NCBI GenBank assembly: GCA_963693315.1
Contig: OY856186.1
Coordinates: 96,142,943-96,206,942, forward strand
From: Diogma glabrata
Lineage: Eukaryota; Arthropoda; Insecta; Diptera; Cylindrotomidae
Direction of reading: 5' to 3'
Length of the DNA stretch: 64,000 nt
The notes beneath the pieces are model-generated. The model worked only from the letters and a program-made list of their open reading frames with translations, made no database searches and was not told the DNA's origin. The translations under genes and the position numbers were made by a program. Shown here piece after piece: positions 10,015 to 19,563 of the stretch (position 1 is its first letter; the number at the start of each line of letters is the position of its first letter).

Positions 10015-11674
10015 AAATATGGAGGGGCTGAAATCTCACAGCTCTGAGATATCAAGACTTCGGTCTGGGTAAAGGATTTTGATATAGTTTTCGGCAAAAA
10101 ACTTTCACGAGGACATGGTTTTTAGTTTTGGGCAGCGATGTATATCAAACATAACTCTTTGTTAAAGTACAAGTATTTTTTATATCTGTTTCAACATCAA
10201 TACGTTGCTGGAAAATTATAATCAAAATTCCAAAAATATTGTTAAATTAAATAAAATCAAACTTTTTCAAAATTCCAAAAATATTCTAAAAATTAGAATG
10301 AAATCAAATACTTAAACTTTTTCTAATTTCGGATAATATGCCAAAAACTCTTAAAAATTCGAACTCTTCGAAAATTCTAAAAATATTGCAAAAATTCCTA
10401 CAAAATCAAAAATTAAAACTTTTTTCAAAATTCCAAAAATTATAATAAAATCAAAAATTAAAAATTTTTCAAAATTCTAAAAATATTCCAAAAATTCTTA
10501 CAAAATTAAAACTTTTTCCGAAATTCTAAAAATATTTCAAAAACTATAACAAATTCAAAAATTTCCATGTTCAATTTCATTTTCAATTACATTTACGTCA
10601 TAAAAACAGCTACATTTTTTTTTCCAAAAAATAAATGATTTGACATTTTTTGACACACTTGACAACATTTTTTTGACAAACTTATAATGCCATAATTCTC
10701 AATAATAATAATAAAATTTCATTTCGAGCAAACACTTTTATTTTTTCCAAAAAATTGGGTAAAAAATAAATAAAAATCTCTCTTTTGACACACTTGACAA
10801 CATTTTTTTGGACAAACTTATAATGCCATAGTTCTCAATAATAATAATAAAATTTCAATTCAAACAAACAATTTTAATTTTTCCAAAAAGTTGGGTAAAA
10901 AAATAAATGCAAATCTTTCTTTTGACACACTTGACAACATTTTTTTGACAAACTTATAATACCGTAATTCTCAATAATAATAATAAAACCGAAGTAGTTT
11001 CATTTTAAACAAACAATTTTTTTTTCCAAAAAATTGGGTAAAAAAATAAATAAAAATCTTTCTTTTGACACACTTGACAACATTTTTTTGACAAACTTAT
11101 AATGCCATAATTCTCAATAATAATAATAAAATTTCATTTCCAACAAACAATTAATTTTATTTTTTTTTCCAAAAAATTAGGTAAAAAAAAAAATAAAAAT
11201 TTTTCTTTTGACACACTTGACAACATTTTTTTGACAAGCTTATAATGCAATAATCTAGTTTTTGATCTCACATACCAATCCCGACCATCAAGATTCCCCC
11301 AAGTTTAATGTTCCTACTCGTAATCACTTAAAATGAACGTTTTTTAAGCCAAAAATATGAAAATTTGCTATTTTTGACACACATAATGATTTTTTTGACA
11401 AACTTCCGGTACAGTTATCGAACACAGCGTCCTTTCGGACCTGCATCTTGTGAATACCTATTTTTAGAAAAAAAATTTTTGAAATCCCTCCAGCCGTTTT
11501 CCCTGCAGTGTAGGTAATGACGGCGGCCGGCGGACAGACAGACATACATTTTTTTTTTTTGCTTTTTTAGAATCAGGAGGTCCTAAAACGTCGAGAAATG
11601 TCAAAAAAAGTGGGGGTAAAAATTTCACTTTGAGCTCATGAATGTAATACTTAGGTCTTTCAGACCGAAGTAAT
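10015..11674 (-). mobile_element. HINE/DINE-like (Helentron-associated) non-autonomous element, copy 1
   Basis: There is no coding capacity. The left end (AAATATGGAGGGG) is followed by a hairpin whose arms are 10033-10038 and 10045-10050, then by ACTTCGGTCTG (10057-10067). The right end carries its inverted copy CAGACCGAAGT (11661-11671) inside a second hairpin (GGTCT-TTC-AGACC). The interior holds AT-rich short repeats and a ~140-bp minisatellite. Read on the minus strand the order is 5' subterminal repeat, tandem-repeat core, 3' subterminal repeat, terminal stem-loop. This is the architecture described for HINEs such as Drosophila DINE-1. Other copies are at 40274-41618 and 63176-64000, with an end fragment at 43380-43454. 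The family call is inference from structure. Confidence 0.6.
10600..11250. repeat. Minisatellite inside HINE copy 1 (5 units of 135-144 bp)
   Basis: The landmark TGACACACTTGACAAC starts at 10651, 10786, 10923, 11067 and 11209. Each unit also contains TTATAATGCCATAATTCTC and an (AAT)n stretch. The copy at 40274 has only two units (40997, 41130), so unit number varies between copies. Confidence 0.85.
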
Positions 11675-11699
11675 ACCTAATAATGATAAGACAAACGTT

Positions 11700-12008
11700 T
11701 TAAATAAACCTAAGGTGGGTTCTGGACATAATTTTTTCATTACCGCTGTAGTCCTTGCAAGTGCATCCACTTTTGCGTTCTTGGAATTCAACTCTGACGT
11801 GGAATCTACCGCAGTGCAATGTTGTTGAGTTGCGGTACCCTACAAACATTTGTCCTACACACATTGAAGAATTTGGAAATAGTTGTCAGGTTTGCCAGTC
11901 CTTTAATAACTGTTTGGCTATCCAAATTTATTTCCCCTGCAGACGCAAACAAGTAATTACATGCTTGCATTCATTGATGAACTGTACAAAATCGTCCAAT
12001 CGTAATTT
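11700..12008 (-). pseudogene. Relic of a LINE-type RNase H domain
   Basis: On the minus strand the pieces LDSQTVIKGL (strand with the second catalytic Asp of RNase H) and DALARTTAV (C-terminal Asp region) appear in different frames about 170 bases apart. Between them is an LR.IP segment like the WVPGH motif of LINE-encoded RNase H. Frameshifts and stops break it. It directly follows the truncated BEL integrase, so the two were joined by rearrangement. Only short motifs support the call. Confidence 0.4.
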
Positions 12009-12152
12009 CTAGCTACTTATAACATTGTTTGATTTAGGTACACGGCCACTTCTTCATTTCCATGCAATAGTGAGCTATTTCTAGCTACTTATAACATTGT
12101 TTGATTCAGGTACACGGCCACTTCTTCATTTCCATGCAATAGTGAGCTATTC
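12009..12152. repeat. 72-bp tandem duplication at the broken end of the BEL element
   Basis: Two copies (12009-12080 and 12081-12152) begin CTAGCTACTTATAACATTG and differ by about one base. They lie at the junction between BEL integrase and RNase H relic, suggesting a recent repair event. Confidence 0.85.
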
Positions 12153-13576
12153 GGACCAGCAAAGTCCACTCCAACATTCTGGAATGGTATTGAAATTGTA
12201 ATCCTTTCGATCGGCAACGCTCCCATTAATTGATTCATTGTCCTTTGTTTCTGCAAGAAACATTCTTTACAACGTCCAATATATGTTTTTATTTCCGTTT
12301 TTAATTTAGGGATCCAATATTTTTTCCGAATCAACGTCATCATCATCGAAATGCCTCCATGAAGTGTGAGCCGATGCGTATCTTTTATGATAAGTGCCGT
12401 TAACCTACATTTTGAAGGAAGAATAATTTGGTATTTTTCCTCATATTTGACGGGTATATTTGAGAGTCTACCGTTTAAACGTATAACGTTGTGCTTGTCC
12501 ATAAACGGATTTAAGCTAAGTAAACAACTTTTACGTGGAAGGGGTTCCATATTTGATAGATTAATATAATCTTGAGAAAAAAATAATTTTTGTGTAGATT
12601 GAACTATAATTCTGAGTGTATCTTCTATTTCAATAGTGCTCAATGCATTTAATTGATTATGAGTTCCTGTTGACAAAGTTTTGTTAGGTTTTAGCCGTCT
12701 GCAATAAGACAAAACACGCAAAGTGCGATGAAGGCAGGAGAAATTGGCTAAAATGTTCTCAACAGAAATGGTTATCGTAGTTGAATAAGATTGAATTGAT
12801 TTTAATTCGTGATCGGTATCCTGAATGGTGATGGGATTGGCATTAGGCCATAATAAAGGGGACCCCGCCAGCCAGGTTGGACCGTGCCACCATTGATCAT
12901 GCGGCAGTATTTCTGATGGTGAAATCCCACGAGAAGCAATATCAGCGGGATTGTCATGTGATAATATGTGGTTCCATTGAGCCTCTTTACAGTTCTCTAG
13001 AATTTGGGCTACTCGATTAGCAACAAAGGTTTTCCATCGACTTGGGCAACTTTTAAGCCATGCCAAGACGATGGTTGAATCACACCATGCAAAAACATTT
13101 GTAATAGATAAGTCTACATTAGCGAGGACATTTTTTAAAAGCTTGGATAGAAGGAATGCGCCGCACAATTCAAGGCGAGGTATTGTCAGACATGAACTAT
13201 TTTTTGGAGCCACTTTGGTTTTGGCTATGATTAAATTTACACGAGATATGCCGCAGCCATCCGTCACTCTCAAATAGAGGGCAGCTGCATAAGCGTTTTC
13301 CGATGCATCACAAAACCCATGGAGTTCATTTTGATGGTTCGGATGGGAATAAATGTATCTCGGAATTCGTAATTTTTCAATATTCGGAAAATCTTTAACT
13401 AATTTACTCCATTCTTGGAGTCTTTCTGGATGTATAGATTCATCCCATTCAGTGCTATCTTTCCATACCTGTTGCATCAATATTTTGGAATTAATTATAA
13501 TTGGGGCAAGCCAACCGACAGGGTAAAATAGCTTCGCTATTTCAGAAAACAGTTGTCGTTTAGTCATGTTGGGCAA
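12089..13576 (-). pseudogene. BEL/Pao pol, downstream half (RNase H region and truncated integrase)
   Basis: A 495-codon open stretch continues the polyprotein of 13708-16533. It opens with the SEIAKLFYPVGWLAP region typical of Pao-type Pol, followed by an RNase H-like segment (GFCDASENAYAAALYLR near residue 87, then WCDSTIVLAWL). The integrase zinc-binding HHCC lies near residues 405-445 (HRLTLHGG, then CKECFLQKQ). The catalytic core starts at VGVDFAGP and then runs into foreign sequence, so the second Asp, the Glu and the 3' LTR are missing. It is separated from the upstream frame by one TAA and one frameshift in a run of six A (13576-13708). Confidence 0.85.
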
Positions 13577-13707
13577 GCTACTAACACTGTTTATTTTAAA
13601 ACAAAAATAGTCTTCTCGACTATTCCAATATATCCCTAGAGTTTTTTGTGAGTGGAATTTTCATCTAGTGCTAAATTGACATCATGAAAATGATCTTTTT
13701 TCGGAAT

Positions 13708-16533
13708 TTATTCTAATAACTTTGGGTGATTTGATGTCCACTTTTTCAATTCAAAGCCACCAGACTTCAACATTAACCTTAGATCATGTTGAGCGGTAAG
13801 TGCAGCATCCATAGAATATTCCCCTGATAACACATCGTCCACATAGAAATCATTTTGAACTATCTTTGACGCCAATGGAAATGATTTGTTTTCATCCTTT
13901 GCTAACGGCAACAAGGTGCGAATCGCTAAATACGGTGCAGAGGAAACTCCGAACGTAACTGTTGATAACTGGTAATCGCGCACCATTTGCTCACTGGATT
14001 CGCGATAAAGAATTCTCTGTAGTTTAGAGTGCTTAGGGCTTATCCATATTTGCCTATACGTTTTCTCGATGTCCGCAGTGTAAACATAGGGATATTTGCG
14101 CCAACGAAGAATGATACAAGTGAGATCCTGTTGCAAACTTGGACCTACAGCCAAAACCTCGTTTGAAGATTTGCCATTCGCAGTTTTGCATGATGCGTCA
14201 AAAACTACTCTTAATTTGGTACTTGTGCTACTCGGTTTGTGTACGCCATGGTGGGGTAGATAGCAGCTTGTTGCTACGGGCAAGATGCTCTTTATTCCTT
14301 TTTCAATACATTCTATTGAACTAGAAATTGTCATATGTTTTTTATCCAAATAATCTTTGATTACTTCGTCGTATGAAATCTTTTGGCTAGGATTCTTTTT
14401 AAGTTTATTTTCTAAGTAATGAAAACGTTTTAATGCGATATCTCGAGAGTACGAAAGACAAATTTCGCGAGGATATTTTTCAAGTAGTGGTAACTCCACA
14501 ACGTATCTACCGTCAGAATTTCGGGTAGTAGTTGCTTCGTAATGCGCTTCACATTTTTTATCCTTCTCGGAGAGTATTTTGGGCACCACGATTTCTTCAA
14601 CCTCCCAAAACTTTTGTATTTGATGTTCAAGGCTAACATTATTGAAATATGATACTAGGTTGTGAAAAACATTTGGATTATTGTTAGAGGTACCAGATAT
14701 TATCCATCCAAATACCGAAGATTGAGCTATTAGAGTGTCATGATTTAGTTTCTTAACACCTTCCAGCATAATATGTGGATAAATATCCGCTCCCAAAACC
14801 ATTTCAATTCTACCTGGTTTGTGAAATAATTCATCAGCTAGTTCTATACTTTTAAATTGTAATAAATTGTCTATGTTTATGGGTTGTGAGGGTAAGAAAC
14901 CAGTTAGTTTTTTAAGAACAATCGCGTCGATGTGGATATCATTCGCTGTCCTGGGCCTTATTATTAAGGATGCAAGTTTTTCAGCTTTGGCAGTTTCTAC
15001 CGTACCCATTCCGGAAATGGTAGCTGATATTGGTTTAGTTGGAATATTTATTCGATGAAGGGTCGATTCCAGAATGAAAGTAGCTTCAGATCCTGGATCA
15101 ATTATCGCACGCACTGTGTGCTTTGTGTGATTGTGGATGATTTGAATTAAAGCGGTGGCTAAAATAACAGTCTTTTGGTTCAGGGTGAAATTGCATTGTA
15201 TCTCGGTGGTGTTGGCTTTTGTATGAGTTGCTTGTAGAGAACTCTGAGCCGAGTTGGAAGGTTCAACCGATGCATTTTGAATAGATTTTGTGATTTGAGG
15301 ATTGTTGCTTCTGTGCAGTAATGAATGATGCCATTTGTGACATACGTTACAGGAATATCGACTATTGCAATATTTTAAACTATGATTGGTACTCAAACAA
15401 TTGATACAAAAATTTTTTGATTTCACAAATTGAAACCGTTGATCGACACTTTCAGAAAGAAATTTAGAACATTCTTTTAAGGTATGATTGTGATCACAAT
15501 AAGGGCATTTCGTATTTGTTCTGGTATGAAATGAGTGAGAAATTGATGAGATGTTTTCGGGCTTAGGTTTCGATAAAGGTTTAGTTTGAATTGGTTTTGG
15601 AGCAGTGGTTCTCTCGACTGCTTCCAGCGTTCGAAATCTATCAAGCAAAAATTGTTTTAAGTCACCAAAGGGTGGAATTTCGGTTTTTATTTTTATCGAC
15701 TGTTCCCAGAGTTGATGGGTTTCCTGTGGTAGCTTTTGCGTTATAATAAAGACTAAAATAGGGTCCCAATTTTCGGTTTTGATTTCCAGATGTTTAAGCC
15801 GAGCAAAGAATTTATTCATTTTGTCATAAATGTTTTTTATATCGTTTGCGTTTTCCGACTTAACTACTTTAATACCCAAAAATTGTTTTAGTTCGTTATT
15901 TACCAAGACTCTGGAATTGTTAAATCTATCATTTAACATTTCCCATGCACTACTGTAATCACCATCCGAAACAGTATAATCGGATAGTAGTTCAGCTGCG
16001 GAACCTTCTACTAATGAATTCAAAGTCCATAGTTTTGTTGCATCACTTAATTGTTTGTCATGCACACTGGCTTTGAACAAATCGCGAAAGGTTAACCACG
16101 AATCATAATCTCCATGGAATTTTGGGATTTGAACCTTTTGAACTTGAATATCGCTCTGATTTTGGGCCTGGGATGAGTCATGTCGTAATGAATTTGACAG
16201 GGTAACCGTAGAGGTTGATTCAGGAGGAAATTTTGCTTCGAAATCAGTCATCATTTGATCGTAGTATTCCAAATAATGATTTTCTAATTGAAGATATGTA
16301 TTATCTTTAAAATAATCACGGTTAGAAATTTCTTTTTCATTAAGTGCTAATAACTCCAACAATTTTGTATGAAATTGTTGAATTTTCTCCCAATAATTAT
16401 TTAGGGTTTCTAGCCTTTTGGTAAAGTAAACCTTAGATTTACGTTCCGACCCGTCCTTCTTATAATTTCTGAAGAACTGATCCAACTCTCTTTTAGTTTG
16501 ATTAAGCACGAGAATTATCGTTTCGTAAGACAT
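13708..16533 (-). CDS. BEL/Pao Gag-Pol, upstream half (Gag, zinc knuckles, protease, reverse transcriptase)
   Basis: A 941-codon frame from the ATG at 16531-16533. It has a coiled N-terminus, a BEL Gag core near residue 135 (VQIPKFHGDYDSWLTFRDLF, the DUF1759 signature), CCHC-type knuckles near 345-400 (CPYCDHNHTLKEC, CINCLSTNHSLKYC), and a retropepsin-like site IIDPGSEATFI near 475. The reverse transcriptase runs from about 770 (LRVVFDASC, YTADIEKTYRQI) to YVDD near 897. It ends at TAA inside the polyprotein, after KKWTSNHPKLLE. The frame otherwise looks intact, so inactivation seems fairly recent. Gene order and motifs make this BEL/Pao, not Gypsy. Confidence 0.88.
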   Translation of the reverse strand: MSYETIILVLNQTKRELDQFFRNYKKDGSERKSKVYFTKRLETLNNYWEKIQQFHTKLLELLALNEKEISNRDYFKDNTYLQLENHYLEYYDQMMTDFEAKFPPESTSTVTLSNSLRHDSSQAQNQSDIQVQKVQIPKFHGDYDSWLTFRDLFKASVHDKQLSDATKLWTLNSLVEGSAAELLSDYTVSDGDYSSAWEMLNDRFNNSRVLVNNELKQFLGIKVVKSENANDIKNIYDKMNKFFARLKHLEIKTENWDPILVFIITQKLPQETHQLWEQSIKIKTEIPPFGDLKQFLLDRFRTLEAVERTTAPKPIQTKPLSKPKPENISSISHSFHTRTNTKCPYCDHNHTLKECSKFLSESVDQRFQFVKSKNFCINCLSTNHSLKYCNSRYSCNVCHKWHHSLLHRSNNPQITKSIQNASVEPSNSAQSSLQATHTKANTTEIQCNFTLNQKTVILATALIQIIHNHTKHTVRAIIDPGSEATFILESTLHRINIPTKPISATISGMGTVETAKAEKLASLIIRPRTANDIHIDAIVLKKLTGFLPSQPINIDNLLQFKSIELADELFHKPGRIEMVLGADIYPHIMLEGVKKLNHDTLIAQSSVFGWIISGTSNNNPNVFHNLVSYFNNVSLEHQIQKFWEVEEIVVPKILSEKDKKCEAHYEATTTRNSDGRYVVELPLLEKYPREICLSYSRDIALKRFHYLENKLKKNPSQKISYDEVIKDYLDKKHMTISSSIECIEKGIKSILPVATSCYLPHHGVHKPSSTSTKLRVVFDASCKTANGKSSNEVLAVGPSLQQDLTCIILRWRKYPYVYTADIEKTYRQIWISPKHSKLQRILYRESSEQMVRDYQLSTVTFGVSSAPYLAIRTLLPLAKDENKSFPLASKIVQNDFYVDDVLSGEYSMDAALTAQHDLRLMLKSGGFELKKWTSNHPKLLE

Positions 16534-17056
16534 TATTTAATACAGAGCACAAAAAGAATATAATATAAAAGGGACTTACCAGTTTAATTGATCCTAGTAT
16601 CTCGGAAAATTCTTGATTCTTGTTCTGTTCCGGAGTAGAAGCTGTTTGTATGCTGAAAGTTGACTTCTTTGATCTTAATTTCTTACGATGTTAGTATAGT
16701 TGATGTTAGTTCGGTTGATTTTTACTTCAATTTGAGTTAATTCGGTTAATTTGGTTGCTGTTGTTCGGCTATATATAGGTATCATTTAAGTTATTACCCA
16801 ACGACAATTTATAATTGTTATTTATTAAATTATCTGTCGATAATTTTGACGGTATTTACTGTGTTATTATGCGAGTTGTGATGGTACACACAGCTGTAAT
16901 TTTTTGTGTGGCACTTTTTCACTGTTTATAACACTTGTTATTAAAATTGTTACTTATTATAATAGTAATAATTGTTTTTAAACACTTTCACAGTTGTACT
17001 CACGACGGTAATTTCTTGCGTGGTACTGTAGATGTTTGGATATTTAAATATATATT
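16534..17056 (-). other. BEL/Pao 5' leader
   Basis: Non-coding, AT-rich sequence between primer site and gag-pol ATG. Near 16576-16584 the minus strand reads CTGGTAAGT, a possible splice donor. Nothing else is recognisable. Confidence 0.5.
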
Positions 17057-17072
17057 CGGCTCGAAGGACCAA
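17057..17072 (-). other. Probable BEL/Pao primer-binding site
   Basis: The minus strand reads TTGGTCCTTCGAGCCG directly after an LTR end of GCGCACACA. From memory this TTGGTCCTTCGAGCCG block is common just downstream of BEL LTRs; the cognate tRNA was not checked. Confidence 0.5.
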
Positions 17073-17460
17073 TGTGTGCGCACGGGATGGGCACAATAAT
17101 GTATTTAATGTTTTAATAAAACTCACTTTAATTTTATTAATGTTTAATTATATATTATATAACTTCAGGTTTTACAAGTAATAGTTTGGCAGTAAATAAC
17201 TTTTTACACAATATTTCTATTTGTGACTCGACGAGTTGATGGTTTTAATCAGAGTGATTATAATGTTATTTTAATTCTGGTTAATTTAGTTTTTTAAGAA
17301 TCTAAGAGTCAGCAAATTCGGTTTTTTATTTAAATTACATTTTTTTGTTTCATTTAGTTTTTTGTTAATTTAGTAAAAATTTAATAATATATATTTTTTT
17401 TGTTAATTTAGTAAAATTTTAATAATTGCAAATAATTTCATATTATATTTACATTCTACA
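17073..17460 (-). repeat. BEL/Pao 5' LTR (388 bp)
   Basis: On the minus strand it begins TGTAGAATG at 17460 and ends GCGCACACA at 17073, giving TGT...ACA ends. The matching 3' LTR is absent because the element is truncated, so the outer boundary is inferred from the terminal trinucleotides and the change to unrelated sequence at 17461. Confidence 0.5.
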
Positions 17461-17800
17461 GGGTGTTTCTAAACAGTAACCATGACCGCATGTTTTCCTT
17501 TTGTTTACCCACGTTCCTGCCACACGTAGTCTGTAAACAGTCAGTTCAGTAATGGTCCCTCTATGTAGATGTAAGGGAACCAGACGCAACGTGGCACCCA
17601 TTGAAAGTGTTGGTGTAGTCTGCAGTGCTCCACTAATACCTACACATTCCATTTTCTGTATTTTATTTAACATAGCACTAATGTATTGTTCCTCCGTCCT
17701 TGGCCACCATGTAAAAACAAGTCATTCATCAACCGGAGTCAGACGGAGAAGGTTGCTAAATTCTAAAGAAAATAATATAATCGCAAATAAAAAAAAATAA
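17461..17800. other. Unassigned sequence between BEL LTR and RTE LINE
   Basis: About 340 bases of higher GC than the surroundings, with short open frames on both strands but no motif I recognise. It could be a fragment of another element. Confidence 0.3.
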
Positions 17801-17940
17801 ATTGTATTGTGTGTTATTTTATTTTTGCATGTATTTTATAGAGACAGAGCAAAGGTAAAATAAAATAAAATACACTGAGTATGTATTAGTGTTATTGAAA
17901 AGTGTGTACAAGTGTATTTTGTTTTTTCCTTTATCTCCAT

Positions 17941-18059
17941 TTAGGAGCATAGGGCGTCTACTAGACTGGACCATCTAACTCTGTTGGGGGCAATCGCTTT
18001 CAGTTCACTCCATGTCTTGCCAATTTGTTTTGCTTCAGCTAGCACCGTTTTCTTCCATG
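17941..18059 (-). pseudogene. RTE LINE, extreme C-terminus
   Basis: Minus-strand codons encode WKKTVLAEAKQIGKTWSELK and a segment ending SLVDALCS before TAA at 17941-17943. It is the last exon-like piece of the RTE polypeptide, split from the rest by the hAT element. The ending is characteristic of RTE ORFs (compare VGGLCS in schistosome SR2). Confidence 0.7.
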
Positions 18060-19251
18060 TAGAGTTTCTGATTTCTCGATATTTTATAAATCTCGAGATT
18101 CGAGAATCTCGATTTTATCGAGAAATCGCGAATAATTATTTGAATTTCTCGAGATTCCCGAGATTTTCGAGAATTATTAAAAATTGATTTTAACAAGAAA
18201 TTAATGCTTATATAAAATAATAAATAAATTAAATACATATCAATTTGTTTATTCAATAAATAAAAGAAGCATTACATTACACCAATTCAATATTAATAAC
18301 ATAATAATAAATTCATTAAAAATATGTATTTATTATAATATATATTTATTCATTTTAATTATTCAATATGTTGTGTATTAAATAATATATGATTTAAAAA
18401 TTATTTAATTTGATTGCTTCAATTGTTTTTAAATAAGCTTTTTGTTTAGAATAAGAAAATTATTTAAATTTAATTTTTGCAATTTAAAAATAACGTTTAA
18501 AACACAAAGACAGTCTAGCGATTTGTCATTCAATATCGTATTCTGTTTACTGCAAACATTTCTAGATACAGAAAAGTTTCTCTCGTTTTCAGTGGATGTA
18601 GGTTTTATCAAAATTAAAGCGTTCTTAGAAGTTTCAAAATGATAGTGATCTTACCAGAAGATTCAAATATATTCATTTTCTTGGATAGTGAGCGGTTCTC
18701 GACATTTATTGTTGACTGCATTTTCCAACTGTCACGAATACTTTTCTCTAAACCTAATTCAACGCAAAGTCCTTCCTCCAATTCCTCCGAGTCCAATGGC
18801 TGTTCAAGTTTTTACCTTCGTTGAATAATTTGTCGATATAATGCTCATTGTAATTGTAAGAATCAATTTCTGAACTTTTGAGTAATATTCGAGAGAATTG
18901 TTTTGTTGTTTTTATATTTTTGCTTTTTAAGCAAATAGAAAAAAAATCGTCTTCCCCGGGTTGGCTAAGTGACTTTGGATTGTGGAGAAATTTCAATATT
19001 GAAATTACTGATCTAAATTTTCTTTTAAAAATTTTTAGATTGTATTTCAAATAAATACTTGAAAAAAATACTCAAAACAATAATATTGAATGATTTATGG
19101 TGGTTTGTTAAATCTCGAGATTATCAATAATATTTCTCGAGAAATGAGAATCTCGAAAATGTGGAAATATAATTTCTCGAGATTTCGAGAGTTCAAAATT
19201 ACAAATCTTTCTCGAGAATCTCGAGACCGGATTTCTCGAGCAGAAATTCTA
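18060..19251 (-). mobile_element. Decayed hAT transposon (1192 bp) with 8-bp target duplication
   Basis: Inverted ends are TAGAGTTTCTG and CAGAAATTCTA. They are flanked by the identical 8-mer CTTCCATG (18052-18059 and 19252-19259), the hallmark of hAT insertion. The minus-strand interior holds transposase remnants. Both ends are packed with TCTCGAGA-like palindromes (about 18076-18175 and 19110-19240), probable transposase binding sites. Insertion disrupted the RTE tail in the codons for RPPMTWKK. Confidence 0.8.
18429..18611 (-). pseudogene. hAT transposase C-terminal dimerisation region (relic)
   Basis: The segment PTSTENERNFSVSRNV followed by a Cys/Leu-rich helix matches the C-terminal ER-F-S pattern of hAT transposases. 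Upstream fragments at 18614-18796 and 18754-19050 (minus) may be further transposase sequence, but are too decayed to assign. Several stops and frameshifts separate them, so no functional enzyme is encoded. Confidence 0.6.
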
Positions 19252-19401
19252 CTTCCATGTCATGGGTGGTCTTCCAACTCTCCTTTTACCTTGTGGATTC
19301 CACTCTAAGGACATCCTTGTTATATCTTCGACTGATTTTCTCAGTGTATGTCCTATCCATCTCCATTTTCTTTGTTTTATCTCGGTCTCAATGTCTAACT
19401 G
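19252..19401 (-). pseudogene. RTE LINE tail segment between the hAT and MITE insertions
   Basis: The minus strand encodes LDIETEIKQRKWRWIGHTLR and then a GKRRVGRPP segment, the conserved post-RT tail of RTE-type LINEs. It joins in frame with 19564 onward once the MITE and one CTG are removed. Confidence 0.75.
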
Positions 19402-19560
19402 GGTGGTTATTTTGTAGTGTTATCTCACTAGGTGAGATAAATAGTGTGATAAAAAAATTATATTTAAATGATTTCTTTTATCTAATATAATCGATCAAAG
19501 ACAAATATTTTATCTCACTTTTTATCTCACCTAGTGAGATAACACTACAAAATAACCACC
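19402..19560. mobile_element. MITE with CWG target duplication, copy 1 (159 bp)
   Basis: Terminal inverted repeats of about 37 bp start GGTGGTTATTTTGTAGTG. Each contains the palindrome TTATCTCAC-TAG-GTGAGATAA. The 3-bp duplication CTG lies at 19399-19401 and 19561-19563, verified because excision restores the LINE frame. A second copy is at 37562-37708 with CAG. CWG duplications and short TIRs fit PIF/Harbinger-type elements. Confidence 0.85.
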
Positions 19561-19563
19561 CTG

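Noticed and set aside
11755..12012. Plus-strand 85-codon frame
   Set aside because: It is antisense to the RNase H relic and has no motif.
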